64,000 nucleotides of DNA from an uncultured Chloroflexales bacterium (GCA_937902315.1 CALGUG010000064.1:1-64000), one strand, 5' to 3'; numbered from the stretch's first letter, positions 1-8,553 are shown. A program made the numbers and translations. Notes: a model not told the origin generated them from the sequence alone.

Positions 1-55
1 CGATGGTTCCCACGTTGATATGCGGTTTGGTTCGCTCAAATCGCTGCTTCGCCAT
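1..55 (-). CDS. tuf: Elongation factor Tu, N-terminal 18 codons (partial)
   Basis: The reverse strand from position 55 reads MAKQRFERTKPHINVGTI and then leaves the window. This is the near-invariant N-terminus of EF-Tu, just before its first GTP-binding motif. EF-Tu delivers aminoacyl-tRNA to the ribosome as a GTP complex. A purine-rich GAGAGGAAA stretch lies upstream of the ATG as ribosome binding site. It is the last visible gene of the str operon, 25 bp after the methyltransferase gene rather than directly after fusA. Only the start is present, so nothing can be said about the rest of the protein. Confidence 0.93.
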   Translation of the reverse strand, partial: MAKQRFERTKPHINVGTI

Positions 56-80
56 TAGAGTTTCCTCTCAATAGTATTAA

Positions 81-1001
81 TTAGTCAAAAGAAGTACGCG
101 ACCAGCGGGCGTAGAGCGCCGCTGGCATCTGCCTTTGAGTTGCTGTTTCGCTTAAAACAAGCTCTCCAGCCGTAACAATGCCCTCAAGATCACTCATCGT
201 TGCCGTCAACACATTCGCTAGTGCTAACGACGAAATATTAATCGCATAGGCGTTAATAAGCAAGGCACACGGACGATCCGACAGAACTCGTTTGCATTGG
301 GCCAGCAAGGATGGGAATGATTCGGCAAATCGCCAAATTTCACCCTTCGGCCCACGTCCAAACGCTGGCGGATCCATCACAATGGCGTCGTAGCGAACAC
401 CGCGCCGCTCTTCACGCCCTAAGAACTTCATTACATCATCAATAATCCAGCGGATCGGCTTATCTTGCAGGCCTGAGGCCACTTGATTGGCCTGGGCCCA
501 GCGAGTCGCTGGTTTTGACGCATCAACGTGGCACACATGGGCACCAAGTTGAGCTGCATACAGAGACATCAACCCGGTATAACCGAACAAGATAAGCACT
601 TTTGGTTGATGTACCTGTTTTAGACAGTTTTCGAGCCACGGCCAGTGCGCCATATGCTCGGGAAATATACCCGTATGTTTGAATGGCGTCAAGCGGGCCC
701 AAAATGACAGGTTCCGATAGCGCATCTGCCACTGTTCCGGAACAGGTGTATTATATACCCAATTTCCCGGTCCGTTGTCAGAGCCGCCTTGTTTTCGCTC
801 GAAGATAGCGTCGGCTCGCTGCCACTGTCGTTGAGAGAGCGTAGGAGACCATATCGCTTGAGATTCTGGGCGAACCAGACGGTAAGGTCCGAAACGCTCT
901 AACTTTCGTCCATCGCCCGAGTCGATCAGTTCATAATCGTCCCAAGGCGGTGGTGTAAGTATGTGGAGCTTAGGAGTACCTCTCACGATGCCAAGCTCCA
1001 C
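81..1001 (-). CDS. Class I SAM-dependent methyltransferase inserted in the str operon
   Basis: A 306-residue protein resembling the COG1092-type (RlmI/RlmK-like) class I methyltransferases. The SAM-binding loop is seen as KVLILFGYTGLMSLYAAQLGA (about residues 134-154), followed by an acidic strand end (HVDAS) and the catalytic-site type motif MDPPAFGRGPKGE (about 209-221). No PUA or THUMP domain is evident, so the target (rRNA, tRNA or protein) cannot be told. The start is GTG at 1001, 24 bp after the fusA stop, and the stop is 25 bp before the tuf ATG, so it should be co-transcribed with rpsL-rpsG-fusA-tuf. A translation-related substrate is suggested by context only. Confidence 0.85.
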   Translation of the reverse strand: MELGIVRGTPKLHILTPPPWDDYELIDSGDGRKLERFGPYRLVRPESQAIWSPTLSQRQWQRADAIFERKQGGSDNGPGNWVYNTPVPEQWQMRYRNLSFWARLTPFKHTGIFPEHMAHWPWLENCLKQVHQPKVLILFGYTGLMSLYAAQLGAHVCHVDASKPATRWAQANQVASGLQDKPIRWIIDDVMKFLGREERRGVRYDAIVMDPPAFGRGPKGEIWRFAESFPSLLAQCKRVLSDRPCALLINAYAINISSLALANVLTATMSDLEGIVTAGELVLSETATQRQMPAALYARWSRTSFD

Positions 1002-1025
1002 AATACCACACTCTGTCGATGTTGT

Positions 1026-3119
1026 CTAACCACGATTCTTCGCAATAATTTCCTGAGCAAGTGCATCAGGCAGAGGCTCATAGCGGCTGAACTCCATCGA
1101 GTAGCTCGCACGGCCTTGGGTCGAAGAACGCAGATCGTTTGCATAAGCAAACATGGTCGCCAGCGGCACGTAGGCAGTGATCACCTGCGCGTTACCGCGA
1201 GCTTCCATACCTTCTACGCGGCCACGGCGCGAGTTGAGATCGCCGAGCACTGTACCCAAGTAATCCTCGGGAGCAGTTACCTCAACCTTCATAATCGGCT
1301 CGAGCAGCTGCGGGCGGCCCTTGCGGACACCATCCTTGAGCGCCATCGAAGCAGCGATCTTAAAGGCCATTTCCGACGAGTCAACCTCGTGGTACGAACC
1401 ATCATAGAGGGTCGCTTTGATATCCACAACAGGGAAGCCAGCGATAACACCGGTTTCCATAGCTTCGCGGATACCCTGCTCTACCGGAGCGATGTATTCA
1501 CGCGGAATAACACCACCGGTAATTGCATTTACAAACTCAAAGCCGCCACCAGTGGGCAGAGGCTCCAGCTTCAGCTTCACGTGACCGTACTGGCCCTTAC
1601 CACCCGACTGGCGTACGAAGCGAGCTTCGACGTCAACACTCTGGGTGATAGCTTCGCGGTACGAAACCTGGGGCTTACCTTGGTTGGCCTCGACCTTGAA
1701 CTCACGGCGCATGCGGTCGACCAACACTTCCAGGTGCAACTCGCCCATACCCTTGATCAGAGTCTGACCAGTTTCGGTATCGGTGCGAACGCGGAAGGTC
1801 GGGTCCTCTTCAGCCAAGCGAGCCAATGCGATAGCCATCTTGTCCTGGTCGGCCTTGGTCTTGGGCTCGATAGCCATTTCAATAACAGGCTCAGGGAACT
1901 TGATGGAATCGAGCAGGATCGGATCAGCCGGATCACAGATCGTGTCGCCGGTGAAGCTCTGCTTCGGACCTACCATTGCTGCGATATCACCGGCGTAAAC
2001 GACGTTGATATCTTCACGGTGGTTGGCGTGCATCTGCAAAATACGGCCGATACGCTCGCGCTGGCCACGAGTGCTGTTGAGCACATAAGAACCGGTCTCG
2101 ATCTTACCCGAGTAGACACGGAAGTAAGCGAGCTTACCAACGTAGGGGTCAGAGACAATCTTAAAGACCAAACCAGTGAAGGGTTCATCATCGCTCGGGT
2201 TGCGCAGAATGATCTCAGCACCTTCGTCGTTGATATCAACGCCCGGGCGTGTACCCTGAACCGCAGCGCGGTCAACGGGCGAGGGCAAGTAATCAACAAC
2301 TGCGTCGAGCATCTTCTGGACGCCCTTGTTCTTGAGCGACGAACCACACAACACAGCTACAAGTTTATTTTCGATGGTTGCTTTGCGCAGGCCACGCTTG
2401 ATCTCTTCTTTCCCAAGCTCTTCACCCTCGAGGTAAAGCAGCGTTAGCTCGTCATCGGTCTCGGCCACAGCCTCAATCAATTCCTGGCGCGCAGCTTCGG
2501 CCTTTTCGGCATATTCTGCTGGGATTTCAGTTACTTCAATATCTTGGCCACGATCATCTTTATAGAAAATAGCTGTATTATCAATCAGGTCAATAATACC
2601 GCGGAAATCATCTTCTGCGCCTATTGGCAGTTGGATCATTACCGGTTTAGCACCAAGACGATCCTTGATCATCTGCACGGTGCGCTCGAAGTTCGCACCG
2701 ATACGATCCATTTTATTTACAAAACAGATACGTGGAACTCGATACTTATCTGCTTGGCGCCAAACTGTTTCAGACTGCGGTTCTACACCTGCTACTGCAT
2801 CAAATACAACAACACCGCCGTCGAGCACGCGCAGAGAGCGCTCGACTTCGACGGTAAAGTCGACGTGTCCGGGGGTATCGATAATATTGATGCGGTGATC
2901 ATTCCAAGATGCGGTGGTTGCTGCAGAGGTAATGGTAATGCCACGCTCTCGCTCTTGCGGCATCCAGTCCATTACCGAGGTACCATCGTGGGTCTCACCA
3001 ACTTTATAGATACGACCGGTATAATACAAGATGCGCTCGGTCGTGGTTGTTTTACCAGCGTCAATATGCGCAATGATACCGATATTTCGAATACGTTCTA
3101 GTTCTACTTCACGAGACAT
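1026..3119 (-). CDS. fusA: Elongation factor G
   Basis: EF-G, the GTPase that translocates tRNA and mRNA through the ribosome. The 697-residue length is normal for the family. G-domain motifs are intact: AHIDAGKT at 17-24, RGITI at 59-63, DTPGH at 81-85 and NKMD at 135-138. Domain IV sequence is seen near KGQYGHVKL, and the domain V ending is regular. It lies 33 bp downstream of rpsG in the str operon on the minus strand. No truncation or frameshift. Whether another EF-G paralogue exists cannot be seen here; this one is the canonical str-operon copy. Confidence 0.98.
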   Translation of the reverse strand: MSREVELERIRNIGIIAHIDAGKTTTTERILYYTGRIYKVGETHDGTSVMDWMPQERERGITITSAATTASWNDHRINIIDTPGHVDFTVEVERSLRVLDGGVVVFDAVAGVEPQSETVWRQADKYRVPRICFVNKMDRIGANFERTVQMIKDRLGAKPVMIQLPIGAEDDFRGIIDLIDNTAIFYKDDRGQDIEVTEIPAEYAEKAEAARQELIEAVAETDDELTLLYLEGEELGKEEIKRGLRKATIENKLVAVLCGSSLKNKGVQKMLDAVVDYLPSPVDRAAVQGTRPGVDINDEGAEIILRNPSDDEPFTGLVFKIVSDPYVGKLAYFRVYSGKIETGSYVLNSTRGQRERIGRILQMHANHREDINVVYAGDIAAMVGPKQSFTGDTICDPADPILLDSIKFPEPVIEMAIEPKTKADQDKMAIALARLAEEDPTFRVRTDTETGQTLIKGMGELHLEVLVDRMRREFKVEANQGKPQVSYREAITQSVDVEARFVRQSGGKGQYGHVKLKLEPLPTGGGFEFVNAITGGVIPREYIAPVEQGIREAMETGVIAGFPVVDIKATLYDGSYHEVDSSEMAFKIAASMALKDGVRKGRPQLLEPIMKVEVTAPEDYLGTVLGDLNSRRGRVEGMEARGNAQVITAYVPLATMFAYANDLRSSTQGRASYSMEFSRYEPLPDALAQEIIAKNRG

Positions 3120-3152
3120 AACGGCTACTACTCCTCTTGGGTAGGTAGGAGG

Positions 3153-3626
3153 CTAGAAGCGACCATAGTGGCTGAATGCACGGTTTGCCTCGGCCATCTT
3201 GTGCACATCTTCTTTGCGCTTAATACTGTTACCAGTATTGTTGAAGGCATCCATCAGCTCAGTCGCAAGCCGCTCGTGCATCGGGCGACCAGTGCGTGCG
3301 CGTGCTGCTGCCAAAATCCAGCGCATGGCCAGTGCGGCACGACGATCGCTCTTCACTTCGACCGGAACTTGGTAGGTTGCACCACCAACGCGCTTCGGGC
3401 GAACTTCAATGGTTGGACTAGCGTTGCGAATCGCTACCTCGAAAACCTCTAGCGGAGGTCGCTTCAGGCGCTCGGCTGCAACGTCAAGTGCCGTATACAC
3501 AATTCGCTCAGCAACACTCTTCTTGCCATTCTTCATCACTTTATTGATGAACTGCTGCACATTCACGTTATTGAAACGTGCATCTGGTGGCAGTTGGCGC
3601 TTAACAATGGTTGCTCGTCTGGGCAT
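3153..3626 (-). CDS. rpsG: 30S ribosomal protein S7
   Basis: S7 nucleates assembly of the 3' domain of 16S rRNA and sits at the mRNA exit and E-site. The 157-residue protein has the expected N-terminal MPRR and the motifs KSVAERIVY, VRPKRVGGATYQVP and GRPMHERLATELMDA, ending KRKEDVHKMAEANRAFSHYGRF. Length matches bacterial S7. It is the second gene of the str operon, 20 bp after rpsL and 33 bp before fusA, with GAGGAAACATC upstream of its ATG as ribosome binding site. Confidence 0.98.
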   Translation of the reverse strand: MPRRATIVKRQLPPDARFNNVNVQQFINKVMKNGKKSVAERIVYTALDVAAERLKRPPLEVFEVAIRNASPTIEVRPKRVGGATYQVPVEVKSDRRAALAMRWILAAARARTGRPMHERLATELMDAFNNTGNSIKRKEDVHKMAEANRAFSHYGRF

Positions 3627-3646
3627 GATGTTTCCTCGCTACACTA

Positions 3647-4081
3647 CTACTTCTTCTTAACTTGGCCTGCAGCACCCTTCTTGGTGCCATACTTAGAGCG
3701 GCCCTGCTTGCGGTTCGCCACACCAGCGGTGTCGAGCGTACCGCGCACAATGTGGTAGCGCACACCAGGAAGATCCTTTACACGACCACCACGCACCAAC
3801 ACTACCGAGTGTTCCTGGAGGTTATGGTTCTCACCGGGAATGTAGGCCGTTACTTCCATCTGGTTCGAAAGACGTACACGTGCAACCTTGCGAAGCGCCG
3901 AGTTCGGCTTCTTGGGGGTCATGGTATACACACGTACACATACGCCACGCTTCTGCGGTGAGCCCTTATCGCGTGTCAAACGGCCCGTCATGGTATTGTA
4001 GGTGAAGCGTAGCGCAGGGGCCTTGGTCTTCTTAATTACAGGCTTTCGCGGCTTACGCACCAACTGATTAATTGTCGGCAT
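3647..4081 (-). CDS. rpsL: 30S ribosomal protein S12
   Basis: S12 lies at the decoding centre and controls fidelity; the PKKPNSALRK segment that contains streptomycin-resistance positions is intact, as is the later PGENHNLQEHSVV loop. The 144-residue length exceeds the 124 of E. coli for two reasons: an insertion of about 13 residues (around RFTYNTMTGRLTRDK) between KAPAL and SPQKRG, like that in Firmicutes S12, and a lysine-rich C-terminal tail. First gene of the str operon; it follows a consensus promoter and GAGGAG-like binding site (CTGAGGAGTTCAGTGGG before ATG). Confidence 0.98.
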   Translation of the reverse strand: MPTINQLVRKPRKPVIKKTKAPALRFTYNTMTGRLTRDKGSPQKRGVCVRVYTMTPKKPNSALRKVARVRLSNQMEVTAYIPGENHNLQEHSVVLVRGGRVKDLPGVRYHIVRGTLDTAGVANRKQGRSKYGTKKGAAGQVKKK

Positions 4082-4223
4082 CCCACTGAACTCCTCAGAA
4101 TCTTCCGGTGCAATACAAAAAAAATAGAGTCGGTCTCGTTCTGGTCATAGCCCAAGCTACGCTTTAGATGAGACTCGAACACAAAAACACATAATTGCCG
4201 CATCTTTGTCACGGCAGTAAGGG

Positions 4224-4252
4224 AGTATATCATGCGCGCAAGTCTTTGTCAA
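4224..4252 (-). promoter_or_regulatory. str operon promoter
   Basis: On the minus strand, -35 TTGACA (4247-4252) and -10 TATACT (4224-4229) are separated by 17 bp. This is a near-perfect vegetative sigma site and it faces rpsL, leaving a leader of about 135 nt. The neighbouring plus-strand rpsB promoter is about 65 bp away, so the two ribosomal operons are fired divergently from one 375-bp gap. Confidence 0.85.
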
Positions 4253-4293
4253 ATGTATCATTATAGGGAGCACATGCGATTTATCGCATTGAT

Positions 4294-4322
4294 TTGCTGC
4301 GTAAGTCTTCCTATGTTATACT
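4294..4322 (+). promoter_or_regulatory. rpsB promoter
   Basis: TTGCTG (4294-4299) and TATACT (4317-4322) with a 17-bp spacer, about 130 nt upstream of the rpsB ATG. Together with the divergent str promoter this accounts for the gap 4082-4456; the leader 4330-4440 shows no strong hairpin to my reading. Confidence 0.75.
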
Positions 4323-4456
4323 ACTATTTGGTGTGCTTACACTAAATACACACATTTCCCGATTGTGGTTTCCTGCTAAGTCGTTCTGCTTGGCATCGCC
4401 ACAAAATGACGGAAATGGCGGAGCATTTTGCTATTTTAAGGAGAGTATAAAGACCT

Positions 4457-5218
4457 ATGACACAGGCAACAACCCCCGCCCGCCTCGTCGCTATGAAGGC
4501 GTTGTTGGAAGCTGGCTCGCACTTCGGTCACCAGACCAAGCGCTGGAACCCGAAGATGAAGCCCTTCATCTACACCGCCCGCAACGGCATCCATATTATT
4601 GATCTTCAACAAACGATCGCTGGCTTGAACGAATCGTACCGCTTTGTAGCAGATACTGTCGCCAAGGGCGGCAAGATTCTGTTTGTTGGTACCAAGAAGC
4701 AAGCCCAGGAAGCTGTTGTCGAAGAGGCAACCCGCGCGAATCAATATTATATTGTTCAGCGCTGGCTGGGTGGTACACTCACCAACTTCTCCACCATCCG
4801 CAAGCGTCTGCGCTATTTGGCCGATCTGGAGGCCCAGCGCGACCGTGGCGATCTGCAGCGTCTGACCAAGGCTGAGGCCCTAAAGGTTGAGGAAGAGATC
4901 GGCAAGTTGAACCGTGTATTTGGCGGTTTGAAGAACATGGATCGTCTGCCCGATGCACTCTTCATCATCGATCCTCACAAGGAGCAGCTTGCTGTTCAGG
5001 AAGCTCGCAAAGTGGGCATTCCGATCGTTGCTATGGTCGACACCAACTGTGACCCTGACCTGATCGACTACATCATCCCCTGCAACGACGATGCCATTCG
5101 TGGTATCCGTCTGATGACGGCTAAGATCGCCGATGCAGCTATTGAAGGTCAGAACCGCCGCGAAAACTCTCAAGCTGACTTGATGGCTTCGGGACGTTAC
5201 GATCGCGCAGCGGAATAA
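4457..5218 (+). CDS. rpsB: 30S ribosomal protein S2
   Basis: S2 is a late-assembling 30S protein that bridges head and body. The 253-residue sequence carries the family features LLEAGSHFGHQTKRWNPKM near residue 16, GIHIIDLQQT, FVGTKKQAQE, RWLGGTLTNF and DPHKEQLAVQEARKVGIP. ATG at 4457 follows TAAGGAGAG. It starts a plus-strand cluster rpsB - tsf - frr - uppS - cdsA. The end is normal, and the 359-bp gap to tsf is unusually long for this pair. Confidence 0.98.
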   Translation: MTQATTPARLVAMKALLEAGSHFGHQTKRWNPKMKPFIYTARNGIHIIDLQQTIAGLNESYRFVADTVAKGGKILFVGTKKQAQEAVVEEATRANQYYIVQRWLGGTLTNFSTIRKRLRYLADLEAQRDRGDLQRLTKAEALKVEEEIGKLNRVFGGLKNMDRLPDALFIIDPHKEQLAVQEARKVGIPIVAMVDTNCDPDLIDYIIPCNDDAIRGIRLMTAKIADAAIEGQNRRENSQADLMASGRYDRAAE

Positions 5219-5229
5219 CGGTTTTTCTT

Positions 5230-5302
5230 AGCCAGCAGCGAGGAGACAGCAAGAGTAGAGCTTAGGCCCTGCTGGCTGTTTCCCCTGCTGGCTGCAATTT
5301 TT
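5230..5302 (+). terminator. Possible attenuator or terminator between rpsB and tsf
   Basis: One AGCCAGCAG (5230-5238) can pair with either of two identical CTGCTGGCT copies (5269-5277 or 5285-5293). Only the second pairing is directly followed by a T-rich run (GCAATTTTTC to 5302). This gives two mutually exclusive hairpins, one terminator-like. The remainder of the gap, 5303-5577, contains nothing I can name except the tsf ribosome binding site. Confidence 0.45.
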
Positions 5303-5577
5303 CTAAATGTGTGTCGCGCGCTACCTACATAATAAGGTAGTTCCTAGCAAGCAATATATTTAAGCGCATTTCTGGCACACCAACCCGATGAGCACGAATA
5401 CAACACGCGTAAGAGCTCGCTGCACTGATGGTGGATAATATACAGCGCATTCGCCCACAGACATCGGCTCTAACGATCTATGGAAAGCATCTTGCTTTCA
5501 GGTCGTAGCTTTATGACAGTGCTTGTGTAATACTTGTTGGATAAAGCTGTACTAATAATATCGTAAGGAGAATACTC

Positions 5578-6108
5578 GTGGCGGCTATTACTGCCCAAAT
5601 GGTTAAAGAACTGCGAGATCGTACCGGCGCAGGTTTCAAAGAGGCTAAGGATATTCTGACCCAGACCGATGGCAACATGGACGAGGCTATCAAGGCGCTC
5701 AAAGCGAAGGGTCTGGCTGATGCTGGTAAGAAGCAGCACCGCGAAGCTCGCGAGGGCCGCATCGAAGTCTATGTACACGCCGGCTCGCGCATGGCTGCAA
5801 TGGTTGAGCTGAACTGTGAGACCGACTTCGTTGCTCGCACCGATGACTTCATTGCACTGAGCAAGGAGATCGCTCTGCACATCGCTGCTACCAAGCCGCT
5901 TTACATCCGCCCTGAGGATGTTCCTGCAGACGTTCTGGCTGCTAGCGACCTCAGCCCTGAGGAATACTACAAAGAGAACGTTCTGCTCTCTCAGGCTTAT
6001 GTGCGCAACGCATCGGAGACCATCAACGACAAGATCCAGGGTGCGATCGCTCGCTTGGGCGAGAACATCGTGGTACGCCGCTTTGTGCGCTATGAGGTTG
6101 GCGCATAA
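5578..6108 (+). CDS. tsf: Elongation factor Ts
   Basis: EF-Ts is the nucleotide exchange factor that regenerates EF-Tu-GTP. The 176-residue protein is of the short type without the second core subdomain found in E. coli. Visible motifs: VKELRDRTGAGFKEAKDIL (UBA-like N-terminal domain), then ELNCETDFVARTDDF, which contacts EF-Tu. The start is GTG at 5578, preceded by GTAAGGAGAATACTC; no ATG upstream in frame fits better. It follows rpsB after a long gap with a possible attenuator, and precedes frr with pyrH absent. Confidence 0.96.
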   Translation: MAAITAQMVKELRDRTGAGFKEAKDILTQTDGNMDEAIKALKAKGLADAGKKQHREAREGRIEVYVHAGSRMAAMVELNCETDFVARTDDFIALSKEIALHIAATKPLYIRPEDVPADVLAASDLSPEEYYKENVLLSQAYVRNASETINDKIQGAIARLGENIVVRRFVRYEVGA

Positions 6109-6172
6109 GGGAGCAGCTTGCTAGCATGCTTCCTTGAGGATTGCGTGTCGTTGTCATAAACGATGCAGCACG

Positions 6173-6219
6173 ACTTCCTTGCTCGTTTCACTAGCTCAAG
6201 TTGAAATGAGCAAGGAAGT
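6173..6219 (+). repeat. 18-bp stem-loop in the tsf-frr gap
   Basis: ACTTCCTTGCTCGTTTCA (6173-6190) and TGAAATGAGCAAGGAAGT (6202-6219) pair over 18 bp with one G-T wobble around an 11-nt loop. There is no U-tract directly after it, so it is as likely a processing or stability element as a terminator. It occupies the place where pyrH usually lies between tsf and frr. Confidence 0.6.
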
Positions 6220-6358
6220 TCTGCAAGACACTTCGTTTTGGCGAGCGCATATTCTCCCAAACGGAGCCTTTGCATTCGGAACACAAACACGGCATAAGTC
6301 CTATGCTATTGATCTGGCGCAAGGGCTTACCCTCATCATCGCGCCAAAGGAGACAGAG

Positions 6359-6916
6359 ATGATACAAGAAGTCTTACGTGAAGCCGAAGGCAAGATGAAA
6401 AAGGCCGTCGAAGCACTTCGACATAACCTTTCGACCATTCGCACAGGCCGCGCTTCCACCGGCCTTGTGGAGCATCTGCCGGTCGAGGCCTACGGTTCCA
6501 CCATGCCCCTAAATCAACTGGCTGGCATTAGCACACCAGAAGGTCGCATGATCGTTATTCAGCCCTTCGATACCTCCACGCTGAAGGCGATCGAAAAAGC
6601 GATTCAGAACTCGGAACTTGGCCTTACCCCCACCAACGATGGTCGCCTCATCCGCCTGACTATTCCACCGCTCAACGAAGCCCGACGACGCGAACTCGTA
6701 AAGATGGTTCGTGCTCGGGTGGAAGAGAGCAAAGTCGCCGTGCGCAACCTGCGTCGTGAAGCCGTTGATGATCTTCGCCAGTTTGAGCAAGAGAAGATGA
6801 TCAGCGAAGACGAATTGCGCCGTGGTCAAGAGAAGATTCAGGATTTGACAGATCGTTATAGCAAAGAATTGGATGCCGTCGGGTCTCAAAAAGAGGCCGA
6901 GGTCATGGAAGTCTAG
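6359..6916 (+). CDS. frr: Ribosome recycling factor
   Basis: RRF splits post-termination ribosomes together with EF-G. From ATG at 6359 the product is 185 residues, the standard length; the frame stays open 225 bp further upstream, but the family N-terminus (MIQEVLREAEGKMKKAVEAL) and the AAAGGAGACAG binding site decide the start. Other signatures: LSTIRTGRAS near residue 30, PLNQLAGIS, IQPFDTSTLKAIEKAI and a C-terminal helical segment ending near EAEVMEV. The stop TAG abuts the uppS start codon directly, suggesting translational coupling. Confidence 0.96.
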   Translation: MIQEVLREAEGKMKKAVEALRHNLSTIRTGRASTGLVEHLPVEAYGSTMPLNQLAGISTPEGRMIVIQPFDTSTLKAIEKAIQNSELGLTPTNDGRLIRLTIPPLNEARRRELVKMVRARVEESKVAVRNLRREAVDDLRQFEQEKMISEDELRRGQEKIQDLTDRYSKELDAVGSQKEAEVMEV

Positions 6917-7639
6917 GTGAAGCCGTTGTCAGCGAACTCTCCCAAAATACCTCGCCATATTGCCATCATTATGGATGGTAATGGACGTTGGGCGCGCCAG
7001 CGTGGTATGCCGCGTTTGGTAGGGCATCGAGCAGGCACCGAAAACATCCGCCGCATTGTGCAGGAGTGCGTTGCACAAGGTGTTGAGTACCTGACGCTCT
7101 ACGCATTTTCGACCGAAAACTGGTCGCGCCCTTCAGCCGAGATCGAAGGGCTTTTGCGTATTATGAGCGAGTTTATCGATCGTGAGACGCAGAATTTGCA
7201 TAATGAAGGCATCTGTATTCGGCACCTTGGCCGGCTTGACGGGATTTCACCCCAACTGATAAGCAAGGTTAACTCCGCTACAGAGCTGACGAAAAACAAC
7301 AAACGCCTCACACTAGCGGTCGCTTTCAACTACGGCGGGCGTCTCGATATCGTCGATGCCGTACGGGCATTAATCGCTGAGGGTGCTAAGCCCGAAGATA
7401 TTACCGAAGAGACGATCAGCAATCACCTGTCAACAGCAGGTATGCGTGATCCTGATCTGATCATCCGCACGAGTGGTGAATGGCGCTTGTCGAACTTCTT
7501 AATTTGGCAAGCCGCCTATAGCGAATACTGGACAACACCGATCTTCTGGCCCGACTTCGGTCCAGAACAACTGCGACAGGCTATCCTCGCCTATGGACAG
7601 CGCGAACGCCGCTTCGGGGGACTCGCGCCCGAAAGCTAG
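6917..7639 (+). CDS. uppS: Isoprenyl (undecaprenyl) diphosphate synthase
   Basis: Cis-prenyltransferase that adds isopentenyl diphosphate units to farnesyl diphosphate, giving the lipid carrier for cell-wall polymers. The 240-residue protein shows HIAIIMDGNGRWARQRG near residue 15, with the catalytic Asp, then TLYAFSTENWSRP, and the C-terminal IRTSGEWRLSNFLIWQAAY and RERRFGG. The GTG start at 6917 directly follows the frr stop. Its last 47 bases overlap the apparent cdsA start, so the two are probably coupled. Exact chain length of the product cannot be predicted from sequence alone. Confidence 0.95.
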   Translation: MKPLSANSPKIPRHIAIIMDGNGRWARQRGMPRLVGHRAGTENIRRIVQECVAQGVEYLTLYAFSTENWSRPSAEIEGLLRIMSEFIDRETQNLHNEGICIRHLGRLDGISPQLISKVNSATELTKNNKRLTLAVAFNYGGRLDIVDAVRALIAEGAKPEDITEETISNHLSTAGMRDPDLIIRTSGEWRLSNFLIWQAAYSEYWTTPIFWPDFGPEQLRQAILAYGQRERRFGGLAPES

Positions 7640-8498
7640 TTCACTAGGCCAACGCGTACTCACCGCAGCGGTGGGAGTGCCCGTTCTGGCTCTACTTATT
7701 TGGTTCGGTTTTTGGCCTGTGACACTGGTTGTGATCACAGGAACGTGTTTGAGTCTCCTTGAACTCTACCAAGCCTTTCAACGTGGTGGCTTCGTACCGC
7801 GCATAGCGATCGGCCTAACCTGCGGTCTGTTACTCTGTCTGGCAGCCGCCAGTCAGGCCCTCACGGGCACTGACCGTATGGGCGTGGCGCTTGCACTTGG
7901 CATCCTGATCAGCTTGACGGGCGAACTGGCCCAACATTCTCGTGAAGGAGGCTTAGCAGCGTGGGGATTAACCTTCGCAGGAGCGCTCTATGTTGCCGGA
8001 TTGCTTAGCCACTATATTCTGATTGGGTCGCTCGATACACCGCTGCTCGCAGACGGGTGGCTTGTGCCATTGGGTGCTCAATCGGGGCCAGCTTGGATCT
8101 ATACCGTCCTCGCCATCACCTGGCTGCAAGACACAGGTGCTTTCTTTGCAGGTCGCAGCTTTGGCCGTCACCATATGGCACCCTACCTTAGTCCGAAAAA
8201 GACTTGGGAAGGGGCAGTGGGCGGTCTGCTTGCTTCGATCGTGGTCGCACTCTTCTGCAAAGCGCTCTTTGGTCTGCCAGTCAGCAACGTGGCAATGGTC
8301 ATACTTGGCCTCGCTGGTGCGATTAGTGGTCTGTTAGGAGATCTAGCCGAATCGTTTATTAAACGGCAGGTCAATGTCAAAGACTTGGGGAACTTCTTCC
8401 CCGGTCACGGCGGCTTTCTCGACCGAATCGACAGTATACTCTTTAGTGGGGCGTTTCTCTACTACCTGATCCTCCTGTTTACGAACCAGCTCTTTTAA
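7593..8498 (+). CDS. cdsA: Phosphatidate cytidylyltransferase
   Basis: Integral membrane enzyme making CDP-diacylglycerol from CTP and phosphatidic acid, the entry to phospholipid synthesis. The 301-residue protein is almost entirely hydrophobic helices and ends with the CdsA signature SFIKRQVNVKDLGNFFPGHG and DRIDS (about residues 250-280). The start used (7593) overlaps uppS by 47 bp; a later start near SLGQRVLTAAVGVP cannot be excluded. The genes that often follow cdsA (dxr, rseP) are absent; a strong terminator comes 55 bp later. Confidence 0.93.
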   Translation: MDSANAASGDSRPKASSLGQRVLTAAVGVPVLALLIWFGFWPVTLVVITGTCLSLLELYQAFQRGGFVPRIAIGLTCGLLLCLAAASQALTGTDRMGVALALGILISLTGELAQHSREGGLAAWGLTFAGALYVAGLLSHYILIGSLDTPLLADGWLVPLGAQSGPAWIYTVLAITWLQDTGAFFAGRSFGRHHMAPYLSPKKTWEGAVGGLLASIVVALFCKALFGLPVSNVAMVILGLAGAISGLLGDLAESFIKRQVNVKDLGNFFPGHGGFLDRIDSILFSGAFLYYLILLFTNQLF

Positions 8499-8553
8499 GC
8501 AGGATTCTTCTTCGCTCTTTAGCTAAAAGACCTTGCTTTTCGGCTGCCTAACA

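Noticed and set aside
963..2447. A long plus-strand open frame of 494 codons opposite fusA
   Set aside because: It lies wholly antisense to fusA (and its downstream gap), has no recognisable domain and is a by-product of the strong codon bias of fusA.
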